From positions 62,001-126,000 of IMG/VR virus record IMGVR_UViG_3300029993_000005: a stretch of DNA of 64,000 bases; one strand, written 5' to 3'. The translations under genes and the position numbers were made by a program. Positions 23,010 to 30,104 of the stretch are shown here, piece by piece (the stretch's first letter is position 1; each line of letters opens with the position of its first letter). The notes below the pieces were generated by a model. That model was not told the DNA's origin and did no database searches. It saw nothing but the letters and a program-made list of their open reading frames with translations. The stretch is from a virus.

Positions 23010-24038
23010 ATGCGTGAATTTATTCTCAACCCTGATATAGAACCCCGCCCCTATACTATGTGCGGGGCCGAAAAGCTTGGACATAAACTGGCGTATATAC
23101 TAAAAGAAGCAGCTAAGTCAAAAGACTACACCTTGTTGAGCGCCAACTATGAGCAGCCACGTGATATGAACATGCCTCAGCGTATGACCCTAGGCTTCTT
23201 CGACAATTTGGCTGTTGCTTATTCCGCACACAGGTCTATAGAACTCGACCCAAAGGACCTGTGGTTTATTGTCCTATGCGAATTGGCCGACTACATCAAA
23301 AATAATCATGAACAGCTACGTTCATTGTTCACTAAAGAAAAAGGTAAGGTGACGATCCTTGTGCCGACAGCTGATCATGCACAAATTGATCTGTTAGCAG
23401 TGCTGCGCCAGCTACGTGATTTGGTGCCCTTGGATGTAGATTTGTTTGTACCCAAGCTTAGTACGCAGACTGAAGCCTGCGAACTGGCTATGGTCGCTGC
23501 TCTGTGTGATGGACTTCAACGTTATTATGACTACATGACATTTATGTGTGGCATAAAAGCCATCCGCTTACTGGGGACTCCTGAAGACTGGCTAACACTG
23601 GCACGCACCGCAGTTCAGCTGATGGCCTTGTTTATACCCATTGTTGGAACTACTGATAAAGTAATCTCATATCTGAAGAGCATTCATCAGACGTTCATCA
23701 AACTAAGCAAGTGCTACGATGAAGAGCTGATGTCCAAAGCTGAGACACTAGACTTCCTTGGACAAATATTCTCGACAACTCGCGTAGGTAGCGGCGGACA
23801 GCTCGATATCGATGGCTGGATAAGCAGCCTCTATTTCCCACGCAAGACCAAGCGTTTCGAAAATTTCCAGAATTCACTGGCTATCGTCCCTTACTCGAAT
23901 CTTGAGTCTGGACGTCAGTTCAAGACTATTCATGGTGCTTTTTCGAACTACGATGCAGACGATTTTATCGCCACGGGTTACGGACATTTTGTTTTTGAGG
24001 AAGTAGAAACTCCACCTGAACAGAAAGCAGGAGCCTAA
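23010..24038 (+). CDS. DUF4419-like protein, 342 aa
   Basis: GFFDNLAVAYSAHRSIELDPKD and W(F)IVLCELADYIKNNHEQLR near residues 63-105 match the core of DUF4419, a family of unknown function in fungi and bacteria. The segment KGKVTILVPT that follows is also typical. A hydrophobic stretch near residues 210-222 may be buried. It starts two bases after the BCS1-like stop, so the two products are made together. Domain assignment is from memory of the motif. Confidence 0.6.
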   Translation: MREFILNPDIEPRPYTMCGAEKLGHKLAYILKEAAKSKDYTLLSANYEQPRDMNMPQRMTLGFFDNLAVAYSAHRSIELDPKDLWFIVLCELADYIKNNHEQLRSLFTKEKGKVTILVPTADHAQIDLLAVLRQLRDLVPLDVDLFVPKLSTQTEACELAMVAALCDGLQRYYDYMTFMCGIKAIRLLGTPEDWLTLARTAVQLMALFIPIVGTTDKVISYLKSIHQTFIKLSKCYDEELMSKAETLDFLGQIFSTTRVGSGGQLDIDGWISSLYFPRKTKRFENFQNSLAIVPYSNLESGRQFKTIHGAFSNYDADDFIATGYGHFVFEEVETPPEQKAGA

Positions 24039-24039
24039 T

Positions 24040-24372
24040 ATGGCAAAAAGATTTGAGGGCTATTCAGAGTTCCAGGCTCGCGTGTTGGACCTAGGTACTG
24101 CCAACCTTATAATGCAAGGCAAATCAGGAAGGCTGATCAGTTTCAATATTGCTGATACGCATCAAACGGCGTTCCCTCGTCATCTGTACGAGAACTGTCA
24201 GGCCATATTCGTGGTCGAACCATTTAAGGGCGAGTTCAAGTCGCCTTTGCCTGAAGGCTCAGCTTTGTACGGTGAGTATTTAGGAGCTGGTCCATTTGTG
24301 TCATGTATCAACTATATATCTGAACCTGTAACTGGGTTCAAGGTGGAGAACAGGGACCTAAAATGCGAATAG
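24040..24372 (+). CDS. Hypothetical protein, 110 aa
   Basis: Not recognised. Starts one base after the DUF4419 gene and overlaps the next by 10 bases, so it belongs to the same translational chain. Beta-rich by eye, no cysteine pair or membrane segment. Confidence 0.6.
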   Translation: MAKRFEGYSEFQARVLDLGTANLIMQGKSGRLISFNIADTHQTAFPRHLYENCQAIFVVEPFKGEFKSPLPEGSALYGEYLGAGPFVSCINYISEPVTGFKVENRDLKCE

Positions 24373-24845
24373 TTAACTTGGACCAGTTCTTAGGGCTACC
24401 AAACGACACTGTGTTTTGCAAATATCGCCACTGTAGCTTTGGTGCCATACAGATCAAGACCTCTAATCAGGGTGGTGAATCCAAAGACTTCTACACGCAA
24501 GATCTTCTGGAGGTCAAGTGCAGTGGTAGTGGTGAATTATTCAATATTTTGTTAGACGCTGCGAACCACGACCTTTCGTTTGAGTTGGACCTTGACTGCG
24601 TGGGCCGGGATGGCTTCTACGAAAAGGATCAGCTATACGCGGTCTTCGAGCCGGCCGATGTCCAGGCTATAATCAAGCGCCTGCTCGACACGTTACCGTC
24701 GCTCCGGGAACAACCACAGTCCAGCATCCCTCCTGTGGCTCCAACTCTCGTAGACGAAAGAATGGCTGCGATGCAGCAAGAACTGTACGAGGCTATTGAC
24801 CGTGATTTCTTAAAGCGGGCGATTGCAGAACAATCTACCAAGTGA
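24363..24845 (+). CDS. Hypothetical protein, 160 aa
   Basis: Not recognised. The N-terminal 100 residues look like a beta domain, followed by a Pro/Ser linker (PQSSIPPVAPT) and a C-terminal helix rich in Glu, Met and Gln. It is the fourth gene in the chain with the BCS1-like ATPase. Confidence 0.6.
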   Translation: MRIVNLDQFLGLPNDTVFCKYRHCSFGAIQIKTSNQGGESKDFYTQDLLEVKCSGSGELFNILLDAANHDLSFELDLDCVGRDGFYEKDQLYAVFEPADVQAIIKRLLDTLPSLREQPQSSIPPVAPTLVDERMAAMQQELYEAIDRDFLKRAIAEQSTK

Positions 24846-24852
24846 TAAGATA

Positions 24853-25449
24853 ATGAAAACTTATTACGAAACCGGGGAATTCTTTCATCCCGAAAGCGTT
24901 GATGGTGGCGAAGACAACCTGGAGATCATTTGTTGTCAGGAGTTGATGCCGTTCCAAACTGAAAGCGGGATCCGTAATGACTTCATGCATTCTGAATACG
25001 TAGGGGTGTTGATCTCACCAGGGGATTCGTACAAGCTCCCGAGTGTAGAACTGTACTGCATGGCCCTGCACCGCAGCACCCCACGGTCTGCATCTAGATT
25101 TTATGTATGTCGGTCAGCAGCAAAGATGGTCAAGGCTGTTTATCCATTGCCTGACCTGGACTCAGTGATGACGGCCTTGGGCTACATGAAGATCTTGGGC
25201 TGCACGAAGATCGACAAGCCAAAGTCAAAGGCCTGTGCATGCGTAAGTCCTGCTGATAAACAGCAAGGTCCATGCGAGTATCAGTGGATGGTGTGGCCCG
25301 AGGGAAGCACAGAATGGGTACACACCTTTAGCAAGGACTTCGCCCGTCACGTTGCGTACACTGCTGGAGGCTCGAACGTTATTGAGTACATGCGTGTTAG
25401 GCCTGAAAACGTAACCTACAACGAGGGCTTCGCACATGAAATCTCTTGA
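24853..25449 (+). CDS. Hypothetical protein, 198 aa
   Basis: Start at 24853, since the longer frame begins inside the previous gene. Contains two neighbouring cysteines (IICC) near the N-terminus and CACV in the middle. The C-terminal domain begins with YQWMVWPEGSTEW, similar in style to the EYQW segment of the 13355 protein. No function can be assigned. Confidence 0.6.
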   Translation: MKTYYETGEFFHPESVDGGEDNLEIICCQELMPFQTESGIRNDFMHSEYVGVLISPGDSYKLPSVELYCMALHRSTPRSASRFYVCRSAAKMVKAVYPLPDLDSVMTALGYMKILGCTKIDKPKSKACACVSPADKQQGPCEYQWMVWPEGSTEWVHTFSKDFARHVAYTAGGSNVIEYMRVRPENVTYNEGFAHEIS

Positions 25450-25675
25450 TCAGTGTTCAAAATTTCAAATTCTAGATAAGGACCGCACGTGGATTGATGT
25501 TCAAATGGTACAGTTGGAACCTGGGGATGTATATCGTAGACTCCATCCAACATCTGGACTGCCAGACCCTCAATTCGGGTTACCAGAGAAAAGAATTGTT
25601 AAGAAGGGTCCTTATATAGAAGTTCAGATACTCTTCGAAAATAATCCAACCGACGTTACGGAAACACCTGAATGA
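25436..25675 (+). CDS. Hypothetical protein, 79 aa, paralogue of the gene at 19588
   Basis: Same N-terminal pattern as the 69-aa protein at 19588 (LDQCSKFQILDKDRTW). The middle adds Pro/Gly-rich turns and a longer acidic end. Overlaps its upstream neighbour by 14 bases and the next by ATGA. Confidence 0.6.
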   Translation: MKSLDQCSKFQILDKDRTWIDVQMVQLEPGDVYRRLHPTSGLPDPQFGLPEKRIVKKGPYIEVQILFENNPTDVTETPE

Positions 25676-25953
25676 AGACTTTACAAGAAGTATTCGCTGA
25701 AAGCTTCCAACGCGATGACCTAGCCGGGGCCAAGGCCTGGGCCTTACGTTGGAATCGTGAATGGGATCAAGTCGTGCCTGATCACGACGATCCGAATGAT
25801 CCTAGTGATTGCTACAGCCAGCGGGCAATGGCTGGTCACATCTCGGACTACCTGGAAGGTTTCACTGGTACAGAACCTGCGTCATACAGTGCGAGCAACA
25901 AGAACTATATGGTGACAAAGTACGGTTCGGAAATCTATTGGGCAATGGGATAG
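25672..25953 (+). CDS. Hypothetical protein, 93 aa
   Basis: Not recognised. Acidic and aromatic, with a helical N-terminus (GAKAWALRWNREWDQ) and a central Asp/Pro-rich loop. It is the last gene before an AGTAAATA motif, so it probably ends one transcript segment. Confidence 0.6.
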   Translation: MKTLQEVFAESFQRDDLAGAKAWALRWNREWDQVVPDHDDPNDPSDCYSQRAMAGHISDYLEGFTGTEPASYSASNKNYMVTKYGSEIYWAMG

Positions 25954-25965
25954 CTTGCGTGCGGT

Positions 25966-25973
25966 AGTAAATA
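25966..25973 (+). promoter_or_regulatory. AGTAAATA late-promoter-like octamer before the tandem paralogue family
   Basis: Intergenic, in GGTAGTAAATAAGG, 28 nt before the ATG at 26002. The leader ends CCAGAGGTTCACTT, matching the leaders at 36805 and 40421 (both have AGAGGTTC). The shared motif, spacing and ribosome site make this one of the best examples of the element. Confidence 0.6.
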
Positions 25974-26001
25974 AGGTAAACACAACCCCAGAGGTTCACT
26001 T

Positions 26002-26346
26002 ATGACCGAGCAGGAAATTCAATGCGAGATTGACAAAATCGAACCGCAGTATGTTGCGGAAAGTCGCGAGGCAGAGACCCTATCGTTGTTCCGTGGTTCG
26101 CTCGCGGCGCTTCGTACCAAAGTAGAGTCTTTGATAGATTCTTACGATGAAGAAACTCTTATTATGTTCACAGCTGACGGCGAGACTTATGTGTTGAGCA
26201 GCACCGACGCTAGAGCTCACGCTATAAAGCAAATTGAAGACAGAGAAGCTAGAGCGCAGAGAAGAGAACAGAGAAAAGTAAAATACGATCGGGAGCTGTT
26301 CGAAGAACTGAAAGCACGCTTCGAACCGGAGGTTAAAAATGACTGA
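26002..26346 (+). CDS. Tandem-family protein 1, 114 aa
   Basis: The first and most divergent of four related small proteins. A helical N-terminus leads to a strand-helix-strand core (FRGSLAALRTKVESLIDSY, then LIMFTADGETYVLS) and a charged C-terminal helix rich in Arg and Glu ending in LKARFEP. The family ends are alike: K-x-R-F, HAKYG, QAKYG or YAKYKG. Function unknown. Preceded by its own late-type promoter motif. Confidence 0.65.
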   Translation: MTEQEIQCEIDKIEPQYVAESREAETLSLFRGSLAALRTKVESLIDSYDEETLIMFTADGETYVLSSTDARAHAIKQIEDREARAQRREQRKVKYDRELFEELKARFEPEVKND

Positions 26347-26671
26347 CAACATCGATATTTCCAAAACTAGTGCGTCCTCCGTCAAAGGAAAGGTTAAGTT
26401 GACAGGCTTTAGTTATTTCGACGGCTGGGTGTCCGAGCTACAGGACATGGTTAATGGTATTGCTGAGACTTACGGGGCTGACGCCCGCATAGAGTTAACG
26501 GATTACGAAGGCCTTGAAGTATGGGTGGTGACCGCCGCCAAGGCCCGTGAACACGTAAAGAATGAGGGGCTGCGATGCGCAGCCCGTATGAAGGCCCTAT
26601 CCGAAACTCAGGAGCAGAAAGAGCGTGAAATATATGCCGTGCTCCATGCCAAATACGGGGCATCGAAATGA
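26339..26671 (+). CDS. Tandem-family protein 2, 110 aa
   Basis: The family core is clear: YFDGWVSELQDMVNGIAETYGADARIELTD (residues 25-54 region), then EVWVVTAAKAREHVK, and a C-terminal helix ending VLHAKYG. It overlaps the first gene by 8 bases. The strong similarity to the copies at 26668 and 27508 shows duplication. Confidence 0.7.
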   Translation: MTDNIDISKTSASSVKGKVKLTGFSYFDGWVSELQDMVNGIAETYGADARIELTDYEGLEVWVVTAAKAREHVKNEGLRCAARMKALSETQEQKEREIYAVLHAKYGASK

Positions 26672-27006
26672 CCAAACGAAAAGAAAACGAATTGTTAGAT
26701 GTTCATGACATGAGTGCTAGTCTGGTCGTACCTAATAACCGCGTCTACGAACTAGAATATTTTGAGGGCTATCTGTTCGAATTGCAGGAACGCGTAACTA
26801 AGCTGATAACTACGTATGGACCACACGCGCGTATAGAGTTTTCGGCAGACAACGATTCAGCTAATGTTTATATCGCGACGCAGGAACAGATTAAAGTCCA
26901 ACTAGCTAGGGACCAGGAGCGGCACAAACAGCAGGCCAAGCTCACAAAAGAACATGAGCTTCTGCTGCTAAAGAATCTGCAAGCCAAATATGGAACTCCG
27001 AAATGA
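26668..27006 (+). CDS. Tandem-family protein 3, 112 aa
   Basis: Core YFEGYLFELQERVTKLITTYGPHARIEF, then NVYIATQEQIKVQL, then a Lys/Gln-rich coiled segment ending LQAKYG. ATGA overlaps with both neighbours. Confidence 0.7.
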   Translation: MTKRKENELLDVHDMSASLVVPNNRVYELEYFEGYLFELQERVTKLITTYGPHARIEFSADNDSANVYIATQEQIKVQLARDQERHKQQAKLTKEHELLLLKNLQAKYGTPK

Positions 27007-27326
27007 AGTACATCACAATCTTGATCATGGCCTTGTCCTTGTACGGTTGCGATGAACACTACCAAGGGACGGTGAAGGGCAAGCAGTATACGCCTGCAAC
27101 TTATGGGACTGGTATCACGTCAAATGGAAAATTAGTCTCTACATCAACAGACGCCCAATATTCGGTGGAACTCGATGGTGGGGCCTCCGACTTTGAAGTA
27201 GACCACCTATATTACAAAAAGCTAAAGCTAGGCGACGTCATCGACTACCATCGACATTTCTGGACCAGTGAAATGATGATATCCCGAGGTGGTTCGGTCG
27301 TCTTCGATAATGAGAAAACACCATGA
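27003..27326 (+). CDS. Small lipoprotein, 107 aa
   Basis: A short basic start and hydrophobic core end in a lipobox (LSLYGC, Cys 16), so the protein is predicted to be lipid-anchored after signal peptidase II. The mature part has a beta-rich look with Gly/Thr loops. It sits inside the tandem family, between copies 3 and 4. Phage lipoproteins often act in superinfection exclusion or lysis; which applies here is unknown. Confidence 0.7.
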   Translation: MKYITILIMALSLYGCDEHYQGTVKGKQYTPATYGTGITSNGKLVSTSTDAQYSVELDGGASDFEVDHLYYKKLKLGDVIDYHRHFWTSEMMISRGGSVVFDNEKTP

Positions 27327-27511
27327 TCAGTGTCACCGGGCTAGGCCCAGACCACAACCTAATGCTTGAAATCCACAAGGACTCTAAGTCAGAATCCTTC
27401 TTTATCTGGACCAGTGACTATTTCAAGGACTCGAACTTCAGCATCGAAGATTTGACGCGTATACGTGATGCACTTACGCGATTCATTGACTTGGAGACCC
27501 AATTCAAATGA
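27323..27511 (+). CDS. Hypothetical protein, 62 aa
   Basis: Not recognised. ATGA overlaps on both sides. A small mixed strand-helix protein with a C-terminal helix (IEDLTRIRDALTRFIDLE). Confidence 0.55.
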   Translation: MISVTGLGPDHNLMLEIHKDSKSESFFIWTSDYFKDSNFSIEDLTRIRDALTRFIDLETQFK

Positions 27512-27963
27512 GCCTCGACTGTTCGCACTGCAAGTTGCCTATCAATCAGGGCGACAATGCAATAATGATGGAAGGTGGTATCGTCCACCAACATTGTAAA
27601 CAAGCTCATGTGGCACGGCTAGAATCCACAATTGACATAAGCAACGTCAGCGCTTCTCTTGTGGACGGGAACGTCGTAATATACGAACTCAATTTATTCG
27701 ATGGTAGCCTGTCTGATTTTCAGACCTTGGTGTCCTCTGTTGTAGAAAAGTATGGGATCGACGCTCGTATCGATTTGACCAACGACTGTGGTTATTTAGA
27801 AGTTTGCGTGGCGACGGCCGAGCAGTGCAGGACGCATGTAAAACATAGGGCAGAGGTCGACAAGCAGCGGGCATTTAATAATGAGGCTGCTCGGCAGCTG
27901 GACGGGGAGAAGTACAAAGCCTTGTTCGATGCAAACTACGCCAAGTACAAGGGACTCGAATGA
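27508..27963 (+). CDS. Tandem-family protein 4 with N-terminal zinc finger, 151 aa
   Basis: Residues 5-30 carry CSHC, then H-QHC, a small zinc-finger-like unit absent from the other copies. The rest is the family core (LFDGSLSDFQTLVSSVVEKYGIDARIDLTN, then EVCVATAEQCRTHVK, ending YAKYKG). The fusion suggests that the core works in trans with a binding module. Confidence 0.7.
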   Translation: MSLDCSHCKLPINQGDNAIMMEGGIVHQHCKQAHVARLESTIDISNVSASLVDGNVVIYELNLFDGSLSDFQTLVSSVVEKYGIDARIDLTNDCGYLEVCVATAEQCRTHVKHRAEVDKQRAFNNEAARQLDGEKYKALFDANYAKYKGLE

Positions 27964-28100
27964 TGCTCAAGGCCTTCCTATTAGCTTTATTGCTCTTAGC
28001 AGTGTTCTTTGGCGTCTTCTACTACGAACACCTTCTGTGGGTCGAATGCCGGGCCACCCCGCATACGTGGTGGTACTGCTATCGCACGCTTAGCCGCTAA
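27963..28100 (+). CDS. Small membrane protein, 45 aa
   Basis: ATG shares a base with the previous TGA (TGATG). A leucine-rich hydrophobic helix (residues 3-20) is followed by a Trp/Cys/Tyr-rich tail (CRATPHTWWYCYR). Single-pass membrane protein. Short, but supported by coupling and by the clear membrane helix. Confidence 0.5.
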   Translation: MLKAFLLALLLLAVFFGVFYYEHLLWVECRATPHTWWYCYRTLSR

Positions 28101-28108
28101 GGACTATC

Positions 28109-28360
28109 ATGAGAGATTATTTCTTTGAGACGGGTCAGCCGCTAACTGACGCCGATTCTTTTGGTAGGGCAAAGAATCTTCTAGTGGCCGCCAACCTACC
28201 TGATGCTGAAATTGATTCAATACGGTTATACCACGTAACTGAGCCGCATGAATACGCATGGGTCGAGATCACGTACTGGCGAGGCGGTGGCTTAACCATA
28301 ATGTCTCGTCCCTTTGAGATGTTTGACAACAGTAGTCCAATCTATTTAAAGGCAAAATAA
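28109..28360 (+). CDS. Hypothetical protein, 83 aa
   Basis: Not recognised. Opens with MRDYFFETGQPLTDADSF, similar in style to the start of the 24853 protein (YYETGEFFHPES). Ends directly against the next gene's ATG. Confidence 0.55.
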   Translation: MRDYFFETGQPLTDADSFGRAKNLLVAANLPDAEIDSIRLYHVTEPHEYAWVEITYWRGGGLTIMSRPFEMFDNSSPIYLKAK

Positions 28361-29203
28361 ATGTCGAACTTAAGAATTACCCCCGAGCATATCGATGCAA
28401 TGATTGTGAATCAGCAGTACCATCAGTTTCCTGGGACCACGCTGATCGCCTGCGCCCTGACCCTCACTGTAGGCCATCACATGGTTGTTGGCTATAGCCG
28501 CCCTGTCGACGAATCCAACTTCAAGTACAAGCTTGGACAGGCTGCTGCACTAAAGAACGCACGAGACCAGATCTGGGAAGTAGCGGGCACCGCCCTTCGC
28601 CTTGCATTGGCGCGAACAGATGGCTATCGTGATCCAGGCCCGTTCTTTGTGGTCAACGCGCTTGACCTAAGCTACAGCCAGGACGGCAGTCTGGTGCCAA
28701 CTCCAAAAGCAGCAGTAACTTCGACAGGGCCGGCCGTCGAAGACGAGCACACGCTTGCACCTGAGAACCGTGAGCCATCTAAAAAGACGAAAGGTGACTT
28801 AATAGCGCTTCTTCGGGAGCGGAACGCGGAAGCTCTTAAAAAGATTGAAGCCCTGGAGCAGTTGTGTGCGGCTGCTTATCAGATGGCGGGCATAGTCAAT
28901 GCACCTGTGCGGTTTCTCGACGCACTGAGTGATGCTGCTAACGGTGAACTCGGTGCTCGTGTTCTGACTGATAACCTCCTGCCAATCAACGCCAATGAAA
29001 GCGGATCCTTCTACGCCGATATGCCACCGGCTAAGAACAGACGTGTGTACCATATCACAGCAGGCGCTGCCGACTGGAATCCGACGACGGCTCAGCTCAA
29101 GGCTCTTGAGGACCAGTTTAAAGATGCAAAATTTGACGACAACGGAAATGCGTTTGTAGCCACTCGCGTCGAGGCCAACGTTTCGGTACTGGATCTGTTC
29201 TGA
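28361..29203 (+). CDS. N4 Gp49/Sf6 Gp66-family protein with extended C-terminus, 280 aa
   Basis: Residues 1-85 are the same family domain as the 17977 product (YHQFPGTTLIACALTLT, VVGYSRPVDE, then DQIW). A Lys/Glu helix follows (residues 145-180), then a second domain near 190-280 that includes RVYHITAGAADWNPTTAQLKAL. Two copies of the domain 10 kb apart suggest duplication, with one copy gaining a domain. Function unknown. Confidence 0.7.
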   Translation: MSNLRITPEHIDAMIVNQQYHQFPGTTLIACALTLTVGHHMVVGYSRPVDESNFKYKLGQAAALKNARDQIWEVAGTALRLALARTDGYRDPGPFFVVNALDLSYSQDGSLVPTPKAAVTSTGPAVEDEHTLAPENREPSKKTKGDLIALLRERNAEALKKIEALEQLCAAAYQMAGIVNAPVRFLDALSDAANGELGARVLTDNLLPINANESGSFYADMPPAKNRRVYHITAGAADWNPTTAQLKALEDQFKDAKFDDNGNAFVATRVEANVSVLDLF

Positions 29204-29204
29204 T

Positions 29205-29705
29205 ATGTTCAAGATTGATTTTAGTATGGACGGTTCTTTGATCTCTACAAAGCCACCGACAACAGCCGAGACCCTGCGCCACATTGCTGACCAGTTGTTT
29301 CCCGGTGAAGTGATGGTGGCTAACGTATTAAATAACGCGGCACTTGAACTAGAGACCAGATACACCGAGGCTGAGCTTAAGGCTGCGTTCTGGAACGTGT
29401 TCCACAAGGCCGGGGAGCTCTTCTTCCCAAGCGATTCTGAAGAAGAGGATTTAAACACGGAATTCACTACCGACTGGTTTAACGACCTACTGGAAAACTT
29501 GCACAAGGAAAAGAACATGTTGGAAAAAGACGCCGAAAAGAAGATCAGAGAGTCACGTGACAGCCTTAATCAAACGATAAAGGCACTGTCGTTGGTGGTC
29601 GTCGACCAAGTTGACGGGACTACTGATTTTCACAGTGTGTATCTATCCAAGCTTCGTGATAATTTGGCGAAGCTGCTGGAAATACGTGCTAATCTTTACC
29701 AATAG
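29205..29705 (+). CDS. Hypothetical protein, 166 aa
   Basis: Not recognised. Helical with an acidic middle (FFPSDSEEEDLN) and a long charged helix (EKNMLEKDAEKKIRESRDSL). Starts one base after the Gp49-like stop. Confidence 0.6.
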   Translation: MFKIDFSMDGSLISTKPPTTAETLRHIADQLFPGEVMVANVLNNAALELETRYTEAELKAAFWNVFHKAGELFFPSDSEEEDLNTEFTTDWFNDLLENLHKEKNMLEKDAEKKIRESRDSLNQTIKALSLVVVDQVDGTTDFHSVYLSKLRDNLAKLLEIRANLYQ

Positions 29706-29707
29706 GC

Positions 29708-29863
29708 ATGACAGTAGACCACGCGTTTCGTGAGGGGTACGAGGCCTATCACATGGGAATGACTAGCAGCCAGTACGAAGATATTGGGGACACCAAGCCA
29801 CACTACGCGGAATGGTGGCGCGGCTGGAACCAAGCACGAGATGAAGACGAGTACGACGTTTAA
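29708..29863 (+). CDS. Rmf/CrpP-like small protein, 51 aa
   Basis: The pattern A-F-REGYEAYHMG, a Pro/Tyr middle and W-WRGWNQAR matches ribosome modulation factor and the related CrpP family (GY-x-A-x-x-x-G, then W-x-x-GW-x-x-A), at about the usual 50-residue length. Rmf pairs ribosomes into inactive dimers. A phage member could act on host ribosomes, but several CrpP-like proteins have other or unknown roles. It starts two bases after the previous stop and lies next to the tRNA genes. Confidence 0.6.
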   Translation: MTVDHAFREGYEAYHMGMTSSQYEDIGDTKPHYAEWWRGWNQARDEDEYDV

Positions 29864-29911
29864 CCTTGCAGGAACGTCGTTGGTTGGTTCAGTACAAAGA
29901 ACAACTGGCGG

Positions 29912-29919
29912 AGTAAATA
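29912..29919 (+). promoter_or_regulatory. AGTAAATA late-promoter-like octamer before the tRNA genes
   Basis: Ends 11 nt before the first base of the tRNA-Met gene, the spacing expected if transcription starts at or near the tRNA 5' end. Confidence 0.5.
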
Positions 29920-29930
29920 CAATGCAGTAA

Positions 29931-30007
29931 GGGCCGGTGGCGCAATTGGTTAGCGCGGAGAATTCATAATTCTAAGGTTGTCGGTTCAAGTCCGGCTCGG
30001 CCCACCA
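29931..30007 (+). tRNA. tRNA-Met(CAU) or tRNA-Ile2(CAU)
   Basis: A 77-nt cloverleaf with encoded CCA. The acceptor pairs GGGCCGG with TCGGCCC (one G-U pair), the D arm GCGC/GCGC has A14, G18G19 and A21, the anticodon loop is TTCATAA (anticodon CAU), and the T arm is GTCGG-TTCAAGT-CCGGC. The top anticodon-stem pair is a G-A mismatch. Position 1 pairs normally, so it is not an initiator. Elongator Met and lysidine-modified Ile2 cannot be told apart from sequence alone. Confidence 0.93.
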
Positions 30008-30012
30008 CTTTT

Positions 30013-30083
30013 GTCTGCTTCGTCTAACTGGCCTAAGACGCCTGATGTCAGGAAATACTGGTTCGAATCCAGAGCAGACGCCA
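30013..30083 (+). tRNA. tRNA-like gene with shortened anticodon arm (possible Asp GUC, perhaps degenerate)
   Basis: A perfect acceptor (GTCTGCT/AGCAGAC), encoded CCA, a standard D arm (GTCT, A14, GG, A21, AGAC) and a CTGG-TTCGAAT-CCAG T arm mark this as a tRNA. The anticodon arm is too short: CCTGA-TG-TCAGG replaces a 17-nt arm, making the RNA 71 nt in total. If the T-GTC-A inside is read as the anticodon region, it is Asp(GUC). It is either a decayed gene or an unusual RNA, and it lies 5 nt after tRNA-Met. Confidence 0.6.
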
Positions 30084-30104
30084 CAAACACAACCGAAGGA
30101 CTCT

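Noticed and set aside
30045-30104. N-terminal extension of the P-loop gene
   Set aside because: It would translate the tRNA-like gene; the ATG at 30105 has its own GAAGGAC.
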